Positions 50,167 through 61,526 of a DNA stretch of 64,000 bases are shown here, one piece after another. Under the pieces are notes generated by a model. That model saw only the letters and a program-made list of their open reading frames with translations, did not search any database and was not told the DNA's origin. Position numbers and translations under genes: made by a program. Each line of letters opens with the position of its first letter. The stretch's first letter is position 1. The DNA comes from CAZTQN01 sp964615765. GTDB lineage: Bacteria > Planctomycetota > Phycisphaerae > Phycisphaerales > UBA1924. The stretch lies in contig CAZTQN010000004.1 of NCBI GenBank assembly GCA_964615765.1, forward strand, positions 1 through 64,000, in the 5' to 3' direction.

Positions 50167-50585
50167 AGACCCCGCACCTTCTTCCGGCACGGCGCGGCGG
50201 GCTGATCCGCCGCGCCGCGATGATCGCGCCCGTGCTCGCCCTCGCCGGCGGCGCGGGCGCGCAGACGACCATCCCCTGGTCGACCATCGACTCCGGCGGC
50301 GGGACCTCCGTCGCCGGGGCGCTCGAGATCACCGGCACGATCGGCCAGCCCGACGCCGGCGAGAGTTCGGGCGCGGGCCTGGCGCTGCAGGGCGGCTACT
50401 GGGCCGTCGACCGGCGCTGCCCGGCGGACGTCAACGACGACGGCGTCGTGACCACGCAGGACCTGTTCGACTTCGTCGCGTTCTACTTCGGGACCGAAGT
50501 GGCCCTCGCCGACATCAACAACGACCAGGTCGTGTCCACGCAGGACATCTTCGAGTTCCTCGCGGCGTGGTTCACGCCGTGTTGA
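50163..50585 (+). CDS. secreted dockerin-like EF-hand protein
   Basis: This is a 140-aa protein. A signal peptide lies at ~15-34 (AAMIAPVLALAGGAGAQ). A short beta domain follows (TIDSGGGTSVAGALEITGTI, LQGGYWAVD). Then come two dockerin-type calcium-binding repeats, DVNDDGVVTTQDLFDFVAFY and DINNDQVVSTQDIFEFLAAW. The GTG start overlaps the stop of the fibre gene (GTGA), so the two are made together and may bind each other through calcium. This motif is typical of Phycisphaerae secreted proteins. Confidence 0.85.
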   Translation: MKTPHLLPARRGGLIRRAAMIAPVLALAGGAGAQTTIPWSTIDSGGGTSVAGALEITGTIGQPDAGESSGAGLALQGGYWAVDRRCPADVNDDGVVTTQDLFDFVAFYFGTEVALADINNDQVVSTQDIFEFLAAWFTPC

Positions 50586-50640
50586 ACAGGTGAGCGGCGT
50601 ACGACACGCCGCCGTGCTACAAGCTCAAGCGATCGCCAAC

Positions 50641-50684
50641 CGCCCCGCGCTCTGAACACTCAGGGCGCGGGGCGATGTGTTTTT
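50641..50684 (+). terminator. strong rho-independent terminator
   Basis: CGCCCCGCGC and GCGCGGGGCG form a perfect 10-bp stem extended by CTGA/TCAG, followed by ATGTGTTTTTG. It ends the fibre/dockerin operon and lies before the convergent TPR gene. Confidence 0.8.
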
Positions 50685-50701
50685 GAGGTGCTGTCGCTCG
50701 T

Positions 50702-52093
50702 TCAGGCCTTGCGAGCGCGTTCGCGCGGCGAGCCGAGGACGCCCGCCGTCATGCGGGCCACGCGCAGACGCAGACGCAGGCGGCGCAGGGCCGCATCGTG
50801 CGGATCAGCCGCGAGGGCGCGGCGGACGCATGCGAGGGCCCGGCGGTAGCGGCCTTGGCGAGCCAGCGCGACGGCGAGGTTGTGCCACGCCGCGGCCAGC
50901 GAGGGATCGAGCGCCAGCGCCCGGCGGGCCGACTTGATGCCCGCGGCGACGTCGCCCGAACGGAACGCCGCGAAGCTGGCCAGTTGCAGCGTCCGCGCGT
51001 CCGGCGGGACCAGCCCGATCGCCCGCACGAGCACATCGCGGGCCAATTCCGGCAGGCCGGCGTCGAGCATCGTGTGCGCGAGGGCGACGAGTTCTTCCGC
51101 CGCTTCGCCGGGCGGGACGTCCGCCGCTCGCGCCAGCGCAGTGCCCGCGGCTTCTTCGACGGGAGCCGCGGCGGCTTCGAGCAGTTGCCGAGCCTGGCGC
51201 AAATCGGCCGGGTCGCCCCGGCGCAGGAGCACCGCCGCGGCCCGACGCCGCGCCGACGGGAAGTTCTGATCGAGTCGCAGCAGCAGCCCGAACGCGTCGG
51301 CCGCCTGATCGTCCTGGCCCTGGCGCTCGGCCAGATCGCCCAGGTAGAACAGCGCCGACACGTTGTCGGGCTCGATCTCGAGCACGCGCCGGAACTTCTC
51401 GGAGGCCTCGGCGTGCCGGTTCATGTCAACCAGCAGGCAGCCCAGATCGAGCAGCGTGTCGATGTCGCCCGGATCCGTGCGGAGTTCGCGGAGATAGAGC
51501 TGGCGGGCCCGTTCGAGGCGACCGGTCGCGGCGAAGCCCTCGGCCAGCCGCGCGTGGATCCGCGGCATCGCGGGGTCAAGCTGGGCCGCCGAGCGCAGGC
51601 ACCACACGGCCTTGTCGCGCAGCCCGCGGATCATGAGCGACTCGGCGAGATTGGCCAGCGCGCCCGCGTCCTTCGGGTTGACTTGCTGGGCCATGTAGAA
51701 CATCAGCTCGGCCTGCTCGTGGTCGCCCAGGCGCGTGTACGCCTCGATGCGGTGCACCCAGGACGCCGCGTCCGACGGGTCGAGCGGCTGGGCCTTTTCG
51801 AAGAAGTAGATGCTCTCGCGCGGCTTGCCGGCGCGGAGCAGGTTGACGCCCGCCGCCAGCAGCGGGGCCGCGTCGTCGGGCTCGAGTTCGTGCGCGTCCG
51901 AGAACGCGCGGGCCGCGGCGTCATACCGACCGCTCGCCTCGAGCGTCAGCCCAAGGTTGAAGTGCCACTCGGCCTTGAAGGGGTTCAGGGAGAGGGCTTC
52001 GCGGAGCGCGGATTCGGCTTCTTCCCAACGCCCGGCCTCGTAGGCCGCGTGGGCTCGTTCAACGTGCACCTCGGCATCGAACCACTCGCTCAT
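50702..52093 (-). CDS. tetratricopeptide-repeat protein
   Basis: This is a 463-aa protein built of about 12 TPR units in tandem (EAESALREALSLNPFKAEWH, AARAFSDAHELEPDDAAPLL, KAVWCLRSAAQLDPAMPRIH, KFRRVLEIEPDNVSALFYLG, SARRALALDPSLAAAWHNLA). No signal peptide, no enzymatic domain. It is a cytosolic adaptor of unknown partner. The ATG at 52093 is the first with the right register (MSEWFDAEV); the open frame extends upstream without coding signals. Confidence 0.85.
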   Translation of the reverse strand: MSEWFDAEVHVERAHAAYEAGRWEEAESALREALSLNPFKAEWHFNLGLTLEASGRYDAAARAFSDAHELEPDDAAPLLAAGVNLLRAGKPRESIYFFEKAQPLDPSDAASWVHRIEAYTRLGDHEQAELMFYMAQQVNPKDAGALANLAESLMIRGLRDKAVWCLRSAAQLDPAMPRIHARLAEGFAATGRLERARQLYLRELRTDPGDIDTLLDLGCLLVDMNRHAEASEKFRRVLEIEPDNVSALFYLGDLAERQGQDDQAADAFGLLLRLDQNFPSARRRAAAVLLRRGDPADLRQARQLLEAAAAPVEEAAGTALARAADVPPGEAAEELVALAHTMLDAGLPELARDVLVRAIGLVPPDARTLQLASFAAFRSGDVAAGIKSARRALALDPSLAAAWHNLAVALARQGRYRRALACVRRALAADPHDAALRRLRLRLRVARMTAGVLGSPRERARKA

Positions 52094-52173
52094 GGACGCA
52101 CTCACAGGTCGGTCAGGATGCCCGTCACTCGAACGCCCATCGTAGCCCCCGAGGCCCAGCCCCGGCACGCGTG

Positions 52174-52596
52174 TTACCGCCCCAGGCGGACCAGGACATC
52201 ATCCAGAATGGCGCGGCTGACGGCCTCGTCGCCGAACACGCCGGACTCGATGCTCACGCGCACGCCGCTGGGCACCAGGCGGGCCCCGATGACGACGGAT
52301 TCGTCGCGCCCGTTGACGCGTGCGCGGGCCCGCAATCGGGCCGCGTCGCGCGTCACGCCGCTGCCCTCGATGACGTACCCGCGGTCCAGCAGCGTCGCCT
52401 CGGCGGCGGCGTGCGCCTGCGGGACACTCACCTCCTGGGGGAGATTCGCGCTGAGCGTGCCCATCGCGTAGCCGGCCATCACGCGGCGCTCGCGACCGTG
52501 CGCCTCGACGCGGGTCTGCTGGCAGCCGCCGATCGCGGTTAAGCCCGCGAGCAGGCCCGCGGGCACAAGCACACTCAACACGCGATGGACGGGCAT
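52174..52596 (-). CDS. small lipoprotein, DUF3568-like
   Basis: This is a 140-aa protein. The signal peptide (LSVLVPAGLLAGLTAIGG) is followed by lipobox GGC (Cys25). The remainder is alpha/beta (AAAEATLLDRGYVIEG, ESVVIGARLVPSGVRVSIES). It resembles short DUF3568-type lipoproteins. ATG at 52596, 3 nt after the upstream stop, with GGGAG; operon with the NYN gene. Confidence 0.7.
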   Translation of the reverse strand: MPVHRVLSVLVPAGLLAGLTAIGGCQQTRVEAHGRERRVMAGYAMGTLSANLPQEVSVPQAHAAAEATLLDRGYVIEGSGVTRDAARLRARARVNGRDESVVIGARLVPSGVRVSIESGVFGDEAVSRAILDDVLVRLGR

Positions 52597-52599
52597 GGG

Positions 52600-53301
52600 C
52601 TACTCCCGATCAGGCCGACGCGGCGGCGGCGTTCCGCCGCGCCCCGGCGGTGGATCGACCGAGTCGAGCGAGCGGGCCCAATCTTCGATGTCGGCGAGCA
52701 GTTGCGGATCGAGTTCCGGCTCGCCGGACGGCGACGCGGGGCGCACGGGCTGACCGGGTTTCTGCGCGGGCGGGGGCGCATCGGGCGCGACGCCGAACGC
52801 GCGGAGCCAGTGGGCGACGGAGTCCCGGTCGAGCGCGTCGCGGGCGGCGAAGTCGGGGCGGTCGCCGGTGCGGAGACGTTCGTGGGCCGCGGCCCGGCGC
52901 GCGTCTTGGGTGAGCAGCTCCAGAAACGCCGGGCTGGCGGCCCAGCGGGCCCGCACGCCGACGGCGGCCTGTTGCACACGCCGGTCGGAACTGACCACCA
53001 GGGCCACATGGGCCCGCCCCGCCGCGTGCAGGCGGTCGAGCAGGGCCTCGATCAGGCTGTCGGCGTCCTGCCCGGGCCCGGCGAACAGGAACCGGGGCCC
53101 GGGCGCGTCGGCCAGACCGCTCGGGCGATCCGTCGAGCGGGCCAGCCCGCCGGCGGTGCCGTCGCAGACCAGCCAGGCGGGGGCGGAGCGGTACCGCCCG
53201 AGCGCGACCAGGTCGAACAAACGGTGCGGGGAAAGCGGGTGCAGCGGGTGCCGGGCGCTGGCGGCGGCGTGCACGACATTGAAGACATCAACGATGAGCA
53301 T
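52600..53301 (-). CDS. NYN/YacP-type RNase-like (PIN-fold) protein
   Basis: This is a 233-aa protein. The NYN domain (~1-130) has LIVDVFNVVHAAAS (first acidic residue), PAWLVCDGTAGG, GPGQDADSLIEALLDRL (second acidic cluster) and VALVVSSDRRVQQAAV (third). This set matches the YacP/Rae1 family of RNases. The C-terminal ~100 residues are Pro/Arg-rich and disordered. It is probably a nuclease acting on RNA. Confidence 0.82.
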   Translation of the reverse strand: MLIVDVFNVVHAAASARHPLHPLSPHRLFDLVALGRYRSAPAWLVCDGTAGGLARSTDRPSGLADAPGPRFLFAGPGQDADSLIEALLDRLHAAGRAHVALVVSSDRRVQQAAVGVRARWAASPAFLELLTQDARRAAAHERLRTGDRPDFAARDALDRDSVAHWLRAFGVAPDAPPPAQKPGQPVRPASPSGEPELDPQLLADIEDWARSLDSVDPPPGRGGTPPPRRPDRE

Positions 53302-53466
53302 CGGTAGGGCCGAGAGAGTCCAAGGGGGCGGGCGGCTTGATCGGCGCGGGGAACGCCCCTTTACTTTCGGCCCTGCTCGGCGCGCCCGGTGCGGGCCGGC
53401 ATCCGGTCGGCCCGAGTGTTCCGGCAGGGACCAGGCACCACGTTCAACAGGGAATCAGAGGTATTC

Positions 53467-53799
53467 ATGGCGATCCGGATCAAAGCGCGGAGCGGGGAAT
53501 CGGCGGAGCAGATGCTGCGGCGCTTCAAGAAGCTCTGCGAAAAGGAAGGCCTGGTCAAGGACATCAAGCGGAAAGAGTACTACGAGAAGCCCTCCGAGCG
53601 GGCCCGCCGCACCGTGCGCAAGGCCATCGGTCGGCGCCTCCGCGAGGCCATGGGCCCCATCGCCCCCAAGGGCAAGGGCGGCAAGGGCGGCCCCGGCGCT
53701 GAACGCCGTGGCGGCGGCGGCGGTGGTGGTGGTGGCGGCGGCTTCGGGGGCGGGTTCGGTGGTGGTGGCGGCGGCGGATTCGGCGGCGGCGGGTACTGA
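53467..53799 (+). CDS. rpsU: 30S ribosomal protein bS21 with glycine-rich tail
   Basis: This is a 110-aa protein. Residues 1-70 match bS21 (EQMLRRFKKLCEKEGLVKDI, KRKEYYEKPSERARRTVRKA). The canonical protein is about 70 aa; here a C-terminal tail of ~40 residues is added, Lys/Gly-rich then almost only Gly and Phe (RRGGGGGG..., FGGGFGGGGGGGFGGGGY). This resembles glycine-rich RNA-binding proteins. bS21 helps mRNA-16S pairing at the anti-Shine-Dalgarno site. The start has AGAGGT. A strong hairpin follows at 53860. Confidence 0.93.
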   Translation: MAIRIKARSGESAEQMLRRFKKLCEKEGLVKDIKRKEYYEKPSERARRTVRKAIGRRLREAMGPIAPKGKGGKGGPGAERRGGGGGGGGGGGFGGGFGGGGGGGFGGGGY

Positions 53800-53800
53800 T

Positions 53801-54143
53801 CCCGGCTTGACCGCCAGACCGGTCCCCACCGCGTCGCCGGTGAACAAATCAGGAACACACATGAGCGTGCGGCTGCCCCAGGGAAGGCCGCACGCTCATG
53901 TCACGCGCGCTGGCCCCGGCTTTGGGTTTGCCCCGGGTCCGCAGCGATTGCTGAATCGGCCGCTCGATCGCCGACACTGAGTGCCAACAATCGGCCCCTC
54001 GCCGCGCGTGTCTCACACGCGGCATCGAAGGCCGCGCTGTGGTAGTCTGACGACCCCGCGCGGGCCGGCTCTGCCGGCGAGCGGCTGTCACAACTTCCCG
54101 CCCCGCCCCGCGGTGCGGAGAACCCGTTTTCGGAGGACGGACC
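53801..54143. other. gap between rpsU and hppA
   Basis: A 343-nt non-coding stretch. It holds the rpsU hairpin at 53860-53900, a possible -10 TAGTCT at 54043-54048 for hppA and a GGAGGA Shine-Dalgarno sequence before the TTG. Nothing else is seen. Confidence 0.6.
53860..53900 (+). terminator. long perfect hairpin after rpsU
   Basis: CATGAGCGTGCGGC and GCCGCACGCTCATG form a 14-bp perfect stem with a 13-nt loop. There is no long T-run, but the stem is strong enough to end rpsU transcripts or protect their 3' end. Confidence 0.6.
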
Positions 54144-56993
<2,850 letters not shown>

Positions 56994-57066
56994 CGCCCGC
57001 CCCGGCGCGGCGGATTTTCGCCCTCCCGCCTCCCGCGGGCCGCTCGGCGGGCAACAATCGAGCGGC

Positions 57067-59196
57067 ATGCCCCCTTCGTCACCCGCACCCAAGCCCGCGA
57101 TCAACCCGGCGCACCCGCGCCCGGTTGGTCGCGGGCTTTTCTTCTGGGTGACGGCGGCCGCGCTCGCAACCCACGCCGCCCAAGCCACCTCCTCCGCACA
57201 GCCCTCCGAGCCGCCGCCAGCACAAGCCCCCGCCCAGCCCGATCGCGAGCGGCTCGAGGCCGATCGGTTCCTGACGGTGCTCGCGGCGGTCGACACGCCG
57301 CCCGAAGCCCGCCGCGCCGCCGCGGCCGAACTGCTTCGTTTCAACACCGGCGCGAGCGTCGCCGGCGTGCTGGCCATCCTCGAAGCGGCCCGCGCCGCGC
57401 CGAGCGCCGCGGGCTCCGAGGCGGCCCTGGCGATCGCGACGGCCGCCGCCGACATTCCCGTGGCCCCGCCGCGCCTGCTCCCCGCGCTGCAGGCCATCGC
57501 GCAGTCCCCCCCATCGCTGCCGCCCGCGGCGCCCGGTCAGGCCGCCGGCAACGACGGCGCGGCCCAGCGTCTCCGCATCGCGGCGATCTCCGCGATCGGC
57601 TCGATCCGCACGCGCCCCGCGCTGCGGGCCTTAGTCTCGATCGCGGGCGACGCGTCAACCCCGCCGGACGCCGTGCAGGCGGCGTATCGGGCGCTCACCC
57701 GCGCGTCGGGGCGCGAGGACATCGAGCCGGCGGCGGGCGCGTGGAGCGCGTGGGTGGCCCAGGTGGAATGGCTGACGGAGGCCGAGTGGCGCCGCGTGCT
57801 CGCCGAGAGCCTCGCCGAGCAGGCCGACCGGGCCGTGCGTGTCCGCGCCAGCGCGACGACGCGCCTGGTCGAGTACGTGCGGCGCGAGTTCGAAGCCTCC
57901 CCGCCCGAAGACCGCGGGCGACTGCTCGAGCGGGCCATGCGCGACGACGTTCCCGCGGTGCGGCGGACGGGCTTCCAACTGGCGATGGGCGAACTGGCCA
58001 ACTCGCGCACGCTCGACGCACGCGTCGCCAAGGCCGCGCTCGATCTCCTGGGCGAGCGCGATGTGCCCACGCGTCGCGCCGCGGCGGAACTGCTGAACAT
58101 CACGGCCCCGCCCGAGTTCGCGCAGCGCATCGCCGCCGCGCTGATCCAGGAGACCGACGCGACCACCGCGGCGTGGCTGCTGCGCATCGCGGCCCGCCAG
58201 CCGGAAATCAGCCTGATCCCCCCGGTGATCCGCTGGCTTCAGGCCGGTCCGCCCGCCGTCGGCCCCGCGATCGAGGCGGCGGCCGCGATGCACGAACGCG
58301 GCTGGCTGGAAAGCCCCGACGATCGGCGCCGCCTGCTCGACGTCCTCCGCCGCCAGCCGCTCGACGAGATCCGCCCCGAAGGGGCCCGCCTGCTGTTCGC
58401 CATCGGCGAAGAGACCGACCGCCAGGCCGTGCTGAACGCGCTGCCGGCGCTGGAGCCCGGGCGGCGCACGGTGATCGGCGCGGCGTTGGTCAAGGAAGCC
58501 GCCGCGGTCGATCGCCTGGTCGGCATGGCCCGGACCGATCCGGCCCTGCTCATCCCCGCCATCCGCGCGCTGGGCGTGCACCGCCCGCTGGCCGCGTCGT
58601 ACGAACTGGCCCGCGAGCTCGCCGGCCCGCTCGACGACGCCCGCCGCGCGGCGCTGCTCGAACTCACCGCCCGCCTGTCCGCCGGGCAGTTGCTCGCCGC
58701 CGCCCGCGGCGAGTCCGACCTTGACCTGCGCGAGGACATGCTCTCGCGCCTAACCACCGAGCCGCTGGTCCGTCGCCCGGGCCCGACCGGCGGACGCGAT
58801 CCCGACCGTGTCACGTACACCCAGCAGCCCAGCGTCGTCGCGGGGTTGATGCTCCTGGCCCGCACGCGGCTTGATCTCCGCCAGCCGGCCCTGGCGATGG
58901 GCGCGCTCGACGCCCTCACGCCCAAGGCCGTCGGGCTCGATCCGTCCGAACGCGACGGGCTGCGCACCATCGCGCTGCTGTGGCTCGGCCGCCTGGACGA
59001 CGCCGCGGCTCTCAAGGCCCCGCCGGAAGCCTGGTGCGAAGGGCTGGAGCGCGTCGCGGACATGCGTCACGCCGAGGCCGTCGCGGATCTGATCGTGCAG
59101 CGTTTCGGCGACGCGCTCGACGACACCAGCCGCCAGCGCATCGCCGACGCCCGCCGGCGACTGTCCGAGTTCACCGGCCCGCGCATGAGCCCGTGA
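57067..59196 (+). CDS. exported HEAT-repeat protein
   Basis: This is a 709-aa protein. A signal-like segment lies at ~22-45 (RGLFFWVTAAALATHAAQAT), followed by a Pro/Ala-rich stretch. The rest is alpha-helical repeat: LRIAAISAIGSIRTRPALRA, AVRVRASATTRLVEYVRREF, VAKAALDLLGERDVPTRRAA, ADAVADLIVQRFGDAL-type pairs, as in HEAT/ARM repeats. It is probably a periplasmic scaffold. The start codon has no clear Shine-Dalgarno; AACAATC precedes it. Confidence 0.75.
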   Translation: MPPSSPAPKPAINPAHPRPVGRGLFFWVTAAALATHAAQATSSAQPSEPPPAQAPAQPDRERLEADRFLTVLAAVDTPPEARRAAAAELLRFNTGASVAGVLAILEAARAAPSAAGSEAALAIATAAADIPVAPPRLLPALQAIAQSPPSLPPAAPGQAAGNDGAAQRLRIAAISAIGSIRTRPALRALVSIAGDASTPPDAVQAAYRALTRASGREDIEPAAGAWSAWVAQVEWLTEAEWRRVLAESLAEQADRAVRVRASATTRLVEYVRREFEASPPEDRGRLLERAMRDDVPAVRRTGFQLAMGELANSRTLDARVAKAALDLLGERDVPTRRAAAELLNITAPPEFAQRIAAALIQETDATTAAWLLRIAARQPEISLIPPVIRWLQAGPPAVGPAIEAAAAMHERGWLESPDDRRRLLDVLRRQPLDEIRPEGARLLFAIGEETDRQAVLNALPALEPGRRTVIGAALVKEAAAVDRLVGMARTDPALLIPAIRALGVHRPLAASYELARELAGPLDDARRAALLELTARLSAGQLLAAARGESDLDLREDMLSRLTTEPLVRRPGPTGGRDPDRVTYTQQPSVVAGLMLLARTRLDLRQPALAMGALDALTPKAVGLDPSERDGLRTIALLWLGRLDDAAALKAPPEAWCEGLERVADMRHAEAVADLIVQRFGDALDDTSRQRIADARRRLSEFTGPRMSP

Positions 59197-59200
59197 GCGC

Positions 59201-59216
59201 ACCGCCCCGCGGCGGT
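59201..59216. terminator. small hairpin between convergent genes
   Basis: ACCGCC, loop CCGC, GGCGGT lies in the 20-nt gap between the HEAT gene and apt stops and can serve both strands. Confidence 0.4.
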
Positions 59217-59744
59217 TCAGTACCGCAGCACGCTGTGCACCGGGCCCACGCCGCGTAAGGGTTCGCGCCCCTTCAACCCTTCGAGTTCAATCAGCACGGC
59301 GATCCCGACGATCGACGCCCGCATCCCCTGCACCAGCTTGCAGCACGCGTGCATCGTCCCGCCCGTCGCGAGCAGGTCATCCACCATCAGCACGCGCTGC
59401 CCCGGGTGCACCGCGTCGGTGTGGATCTCCAGTGTGTCGTGCCCGTACTCGAGCTCGTACGAGATCGACGCCTTGTTCCACGGCAGCTTGCCCGGCTTCC
59501 GCACCGGCACGAAGCCCGCCGACAGCGACTGCGCCATCGCCATCCCGAAGATGAACCCGCGGCTCTCGGCGCCGACGACCAGGTCCACCTGCTTCCCGCG
59601 GAACGGGTTCACCATCAGTTCGACGGCGAGCGCCAGCCCCGCCGGGTCGCGGATCAGCGGTGTGAAGTCCCTGAACACGATCCCCGGCTTGGGAAAGTCG
59701 GGCACGTCGCGGATCAGCGCCTTGAGCCGGGCGATTTCGTTCAT
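59217..59744 (-). CDS. apt: adenine phosphoribosyltransferase
   Basis: This 175-aa enzyme salvages adenine with PRPP to AMP. Motifs: DVPDFPKPGIVFRDFTPLI, DLVVGAESRGFIFG (adenine site), FVPVRKPGKLPW, SYELEYGHDTLEIH and the PRPP-binding loop VLMVDDLLATGGTM. Length and motif order match E. coli Apt. ATG 59744 follows TACCCT by 6 nt, without a Shine-Dalgarno. It is divergent from groES (55 nt between the starts). Confidence 0.95.
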   Translation of the reverse strand: MNEIARLKALIRDVPDFPKPGIVFRDFTPLIRDPAGLALAVELMVNPFRGKQVDLVVGAESRGFIFGMAMAQSLSAGFVPVRKPGKLPWNKASISYELEYGHDTLEIHTDAVHPGQRVLMVDDLLATGGTMHACCKLVQGMRASIVGIAVLIELEGLKGREPLRGVGPVHSVLRY

Positions 59745-59750
59745 GCGGCG

Positions 59751-59756
59751 AGGGTA
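59751..59756 (-). promoter_or_regulatory. -10-like TACCCT before apt
   Basis: TACCCT lies 6 nt before the apt ATG, with no Shine-Dalgarno. Confidence 0.4.
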
Positions 59757-59786
59757 GCGGTCATGCCCCCGCCCGTCGTCGCCCGC

Positions 59787-59792
59787 TACTGT
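59787..59792 (+). promoter_or_regulatory. -10-like TACTGT before groES
   Basis: TACTGT lies 7 nt before the groES ATG; no CIRCE-type inverted repeat is seen upstream. Confidence 0.4.
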
Positions 59793-59799
59793 TCGGGCG

Positions 59800-60123
59800 A
59801 TGAGCAAAAACGCCCCCTCGGGCAGCAAACTCGAGACCGTCGAACCGATCGGTGATCGGGTGCTGATCCGCAAGGACGACGACAAGAAGCAGACCAAGGC
59901 GGGCATCCACCTGCCCGACAAGATCGAGATCCCGACCCTTACGGGCCGCGTGGTCGCGATCAGCACGAAGGTCGACCGCGACGCGGACTACCCGATCAAG
60001 AAGTACGACCGCGTCCTGTTCAACCCCAAGCACGCCATCCCCGTCGAGTTCGAGGGGGACAACCGCCTGTTCGTGATCCCGGTTGAGGACGTGGTCGCCG
60101 TCTTCCGCCCCGCGGCGGAGTAA
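59800..60123 (+). CDS. groES: co-chaperonin GroES (Cpn10)
   Basis: This is a 107-aa protein. GroES fold with VEPIGDRVLIRKDDDKKQTK, AGIHLPDKIEIPTLTGRVVA (mobile loop region), KKYDRVLFNPKHAIPVEFEG and FVIPVEDVVAVF. The mobile-loop sequence differs from the usual G-G-I-V/L motif, and the KDDDKKQTKAGIHLP segment takes its place. No groEL lies next to it, which is unusual for groES but known in planctomycetes with several chaperonin loci. The start has TACTGT 7 nt upstream. Confidence 0.9.
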   Translation: MSKNAPSGSKLETVEPIGDRVLIRKDDDKKQTKAGIHLPDKIEIPTLTGRVVAISTKVDRDADYPIKKYDRVLFNPKHAIPVEFEGDNRLFVIPVEDVVAVFRPAAE

Positions 60124-60139
60124 GCCCGCGGGCGGTCGG

Positions 60140-61369
60140 TCACGCCGCGCCCGGCGCCGGGCCCAGCGTTCGCGTCACGATCACGCTCATCGGCGCGATC
60201 ACGTACTTTGCGCGGCAGCGCACGCCCACCAGCCGGTTGATCGACGACCCCGCCCGCTCCGCCGCCCGCGCGATCAGTTCGCCCGTCCGCGGATACGCCG
60301 GGTCGGCCCCGAGCAGTTCCGGACCCAGCGGCTCGATGTCCGTCAGGTCGTACATGTACGCCGGGTCGTCGTTCGAGACCGGCTGCATCGGGTGCCCGGT
60401 CGACGCGTCGAAGCACTGCATCTTCAGCGACTGCCGGAACGTCGCGCTCTCGGCCAGCGTCTTGTCCATCAGGCAGTCGATCAGCAGCGTCTCCGTCGGG
60501 ATCAGGCAGTTGAACGCGATCTGGTTGAACCAGTTGCGGTCTTCCATGTACCGGGGGTTTTCGTACGACGGCATCCCGGTGAACACGATCGTCGACGCCG
60601 CGGCGTGCCCCACCGGGCCCGCCTTCAGCACCACCCACCCGCGGTGCCGATCGATCAGATATTCCAGGTCGTCCGCCGTCGCCGTGGACAGATCGGGCTC
60701 GAGCCGGAACTTGTCCGCCATGAACGAGCGCATCAGGGCCGCGTCCATGTCGGGCGAGCCGTCGTCGTTGGTCGGGGCTTCGAGGTAAAACAGGCGGCTG
60801 CGATGCCCGGCCCGGATCCGCGTCACGTTGCGCAGGCACTGGTACGACGCCATCGAGACGCGGTCGGCCCGCCCCTGGCGCGACGGCGCGAAGATGATCC
60901 CGCGGATCTGCGTCTCCACCCGCGCGCCCAGCAGCGCGCACTGGGCCCGGTGCGCGTCCCGGCGCAGGTCCTCCGTCCGCGCTTCCATCTCCCCCCGGTC
61001 CCACGTCGCGGCCAGGAGCGCCAGCGTCGGCCGATCGCGTGCGTGCGTCTCGATGGCCCGGTCCAACCGCTCGATCGCTTTGCGGAGCGGGTTGAGGTCG
61101 TCCGCCGGCACACCGTTCGGGCCCGCCGCACTGGCTTCCACAAACAGGCTCAGCCCCCGCGCCCCGGGCATGACGGCGAGCCCCGCCGACGCCTGCGGCT
61201 GGCAGGCGATCGTCGACACCTGCCAGGCCAGTTGCCGGTTGACCCCGAGCCGATTTCCGATCGACGCGCCAGATCGTGGGTCCAGCCCGAGTATCTGCAG
61301 AGCGCGAAGCACCTCATACCGCAGTGTGGTGTACGCCTCATCAAGCTCGGATAGGGCAAAGTCGGGCAT
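60140..61369 (-). CDS. conserved hypothetical protein
   Basis: This is a 409-aa soluble protein. The N-terminal ~50 residues resemble an HTH (ALQILGLDPRSGASIGNRLG, VNRQLAWQVSTIAC); the rest is alpha/beta with EDRNWFNQIAFNCLIPTETL, VLKAGPVGHAAASTIVFTGM and SYENPRYME. I do not recognise the family. A possible transcription regulator with a ligand-sensing domain is only inference. The likely -10 TATAAC lies 27 nt before the ATG. Confidence 0.65.
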   Translation of the reverse strand: MPDFALSELDEAYTTLRYEVLRALQILGLDPRSGASIGNRLGVNRQLAWQVSTIACQPQASAGLAVMPGARGLSLFVEASAAGPNGVPADDLNPLRKAIERLDRAIETHARDRPTLALLAATWDRGEMEARTEDLRRDAHRAQCALLGARVETQIRGIIFAPSRQGRADRVSMASYQCLRNVTRIRAGHRSRLFYLEAPTNDDGSPDMDAALMRSFMADKFRLEPDLSTATADDLEYLIDRHRGWVVLKAGPVGHAAASTIVFTGMPSYENPRYMEDRNWFNQIAFNCLIPTETLLIDCLMDKTLAESATFRQSLKMQCFDASTGHPMQPVSNDDPAYMYDLTDIEPLGPELLGADPAYPRTGELIARAAERAGSSINRLVGVRCRAKYVIAPMSVIVTRTLGPAPGAA

Positions 61370-61445
61370 GCGGTCGACCCGGGCGGGACGCGCCAGTTAT
61401 AGCCGGCGGCCGGAAATGGTTGAATCGGCCCGCCCCGACTTTTCG

Positions 61446-61457
61446 ATCAGTACTGAT
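61446..61457. promoter_or_regulatory. palindrome ATCAGTACTGAT upstream of a secreted-protein gene
   Basis: A perfect 12-bp palindrome 21 nt before the TATACT -10 of the next gene; an operator candidate overlapping the -35 region. Confidence 0.4.
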
Positions 61458-61478
61458 GGCATTCGTGACGGATTCAAG

Positions 61479-61484
61479 TATACT
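61479..61484 (+). promoter_or_regulatory. -10 TATACT for the secreted-protein gene
   Basis: TATACT lies 43 nt before the ATG at 61527, so a leader with AGGAGG fits. Confidence 0.5.
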
Positions 61485-61526
61485 CCAGCCGGCCGGAATC
61501 ACCAGGAATCCCATCAGGAGGCACCG

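Noticed and set aside
45847..50190. Minus-strand open frame of 1447 codons
   Set aside because: Antisense of the collagen repeats; its Arg/Thr repeats mirror the Gly-x-y codons.
57339..57658. Short ORFs inside the HEAT-repeat gene on the minus strand
   Set aside because: Arg/Pro-rich shadows without ribosome binding sites.
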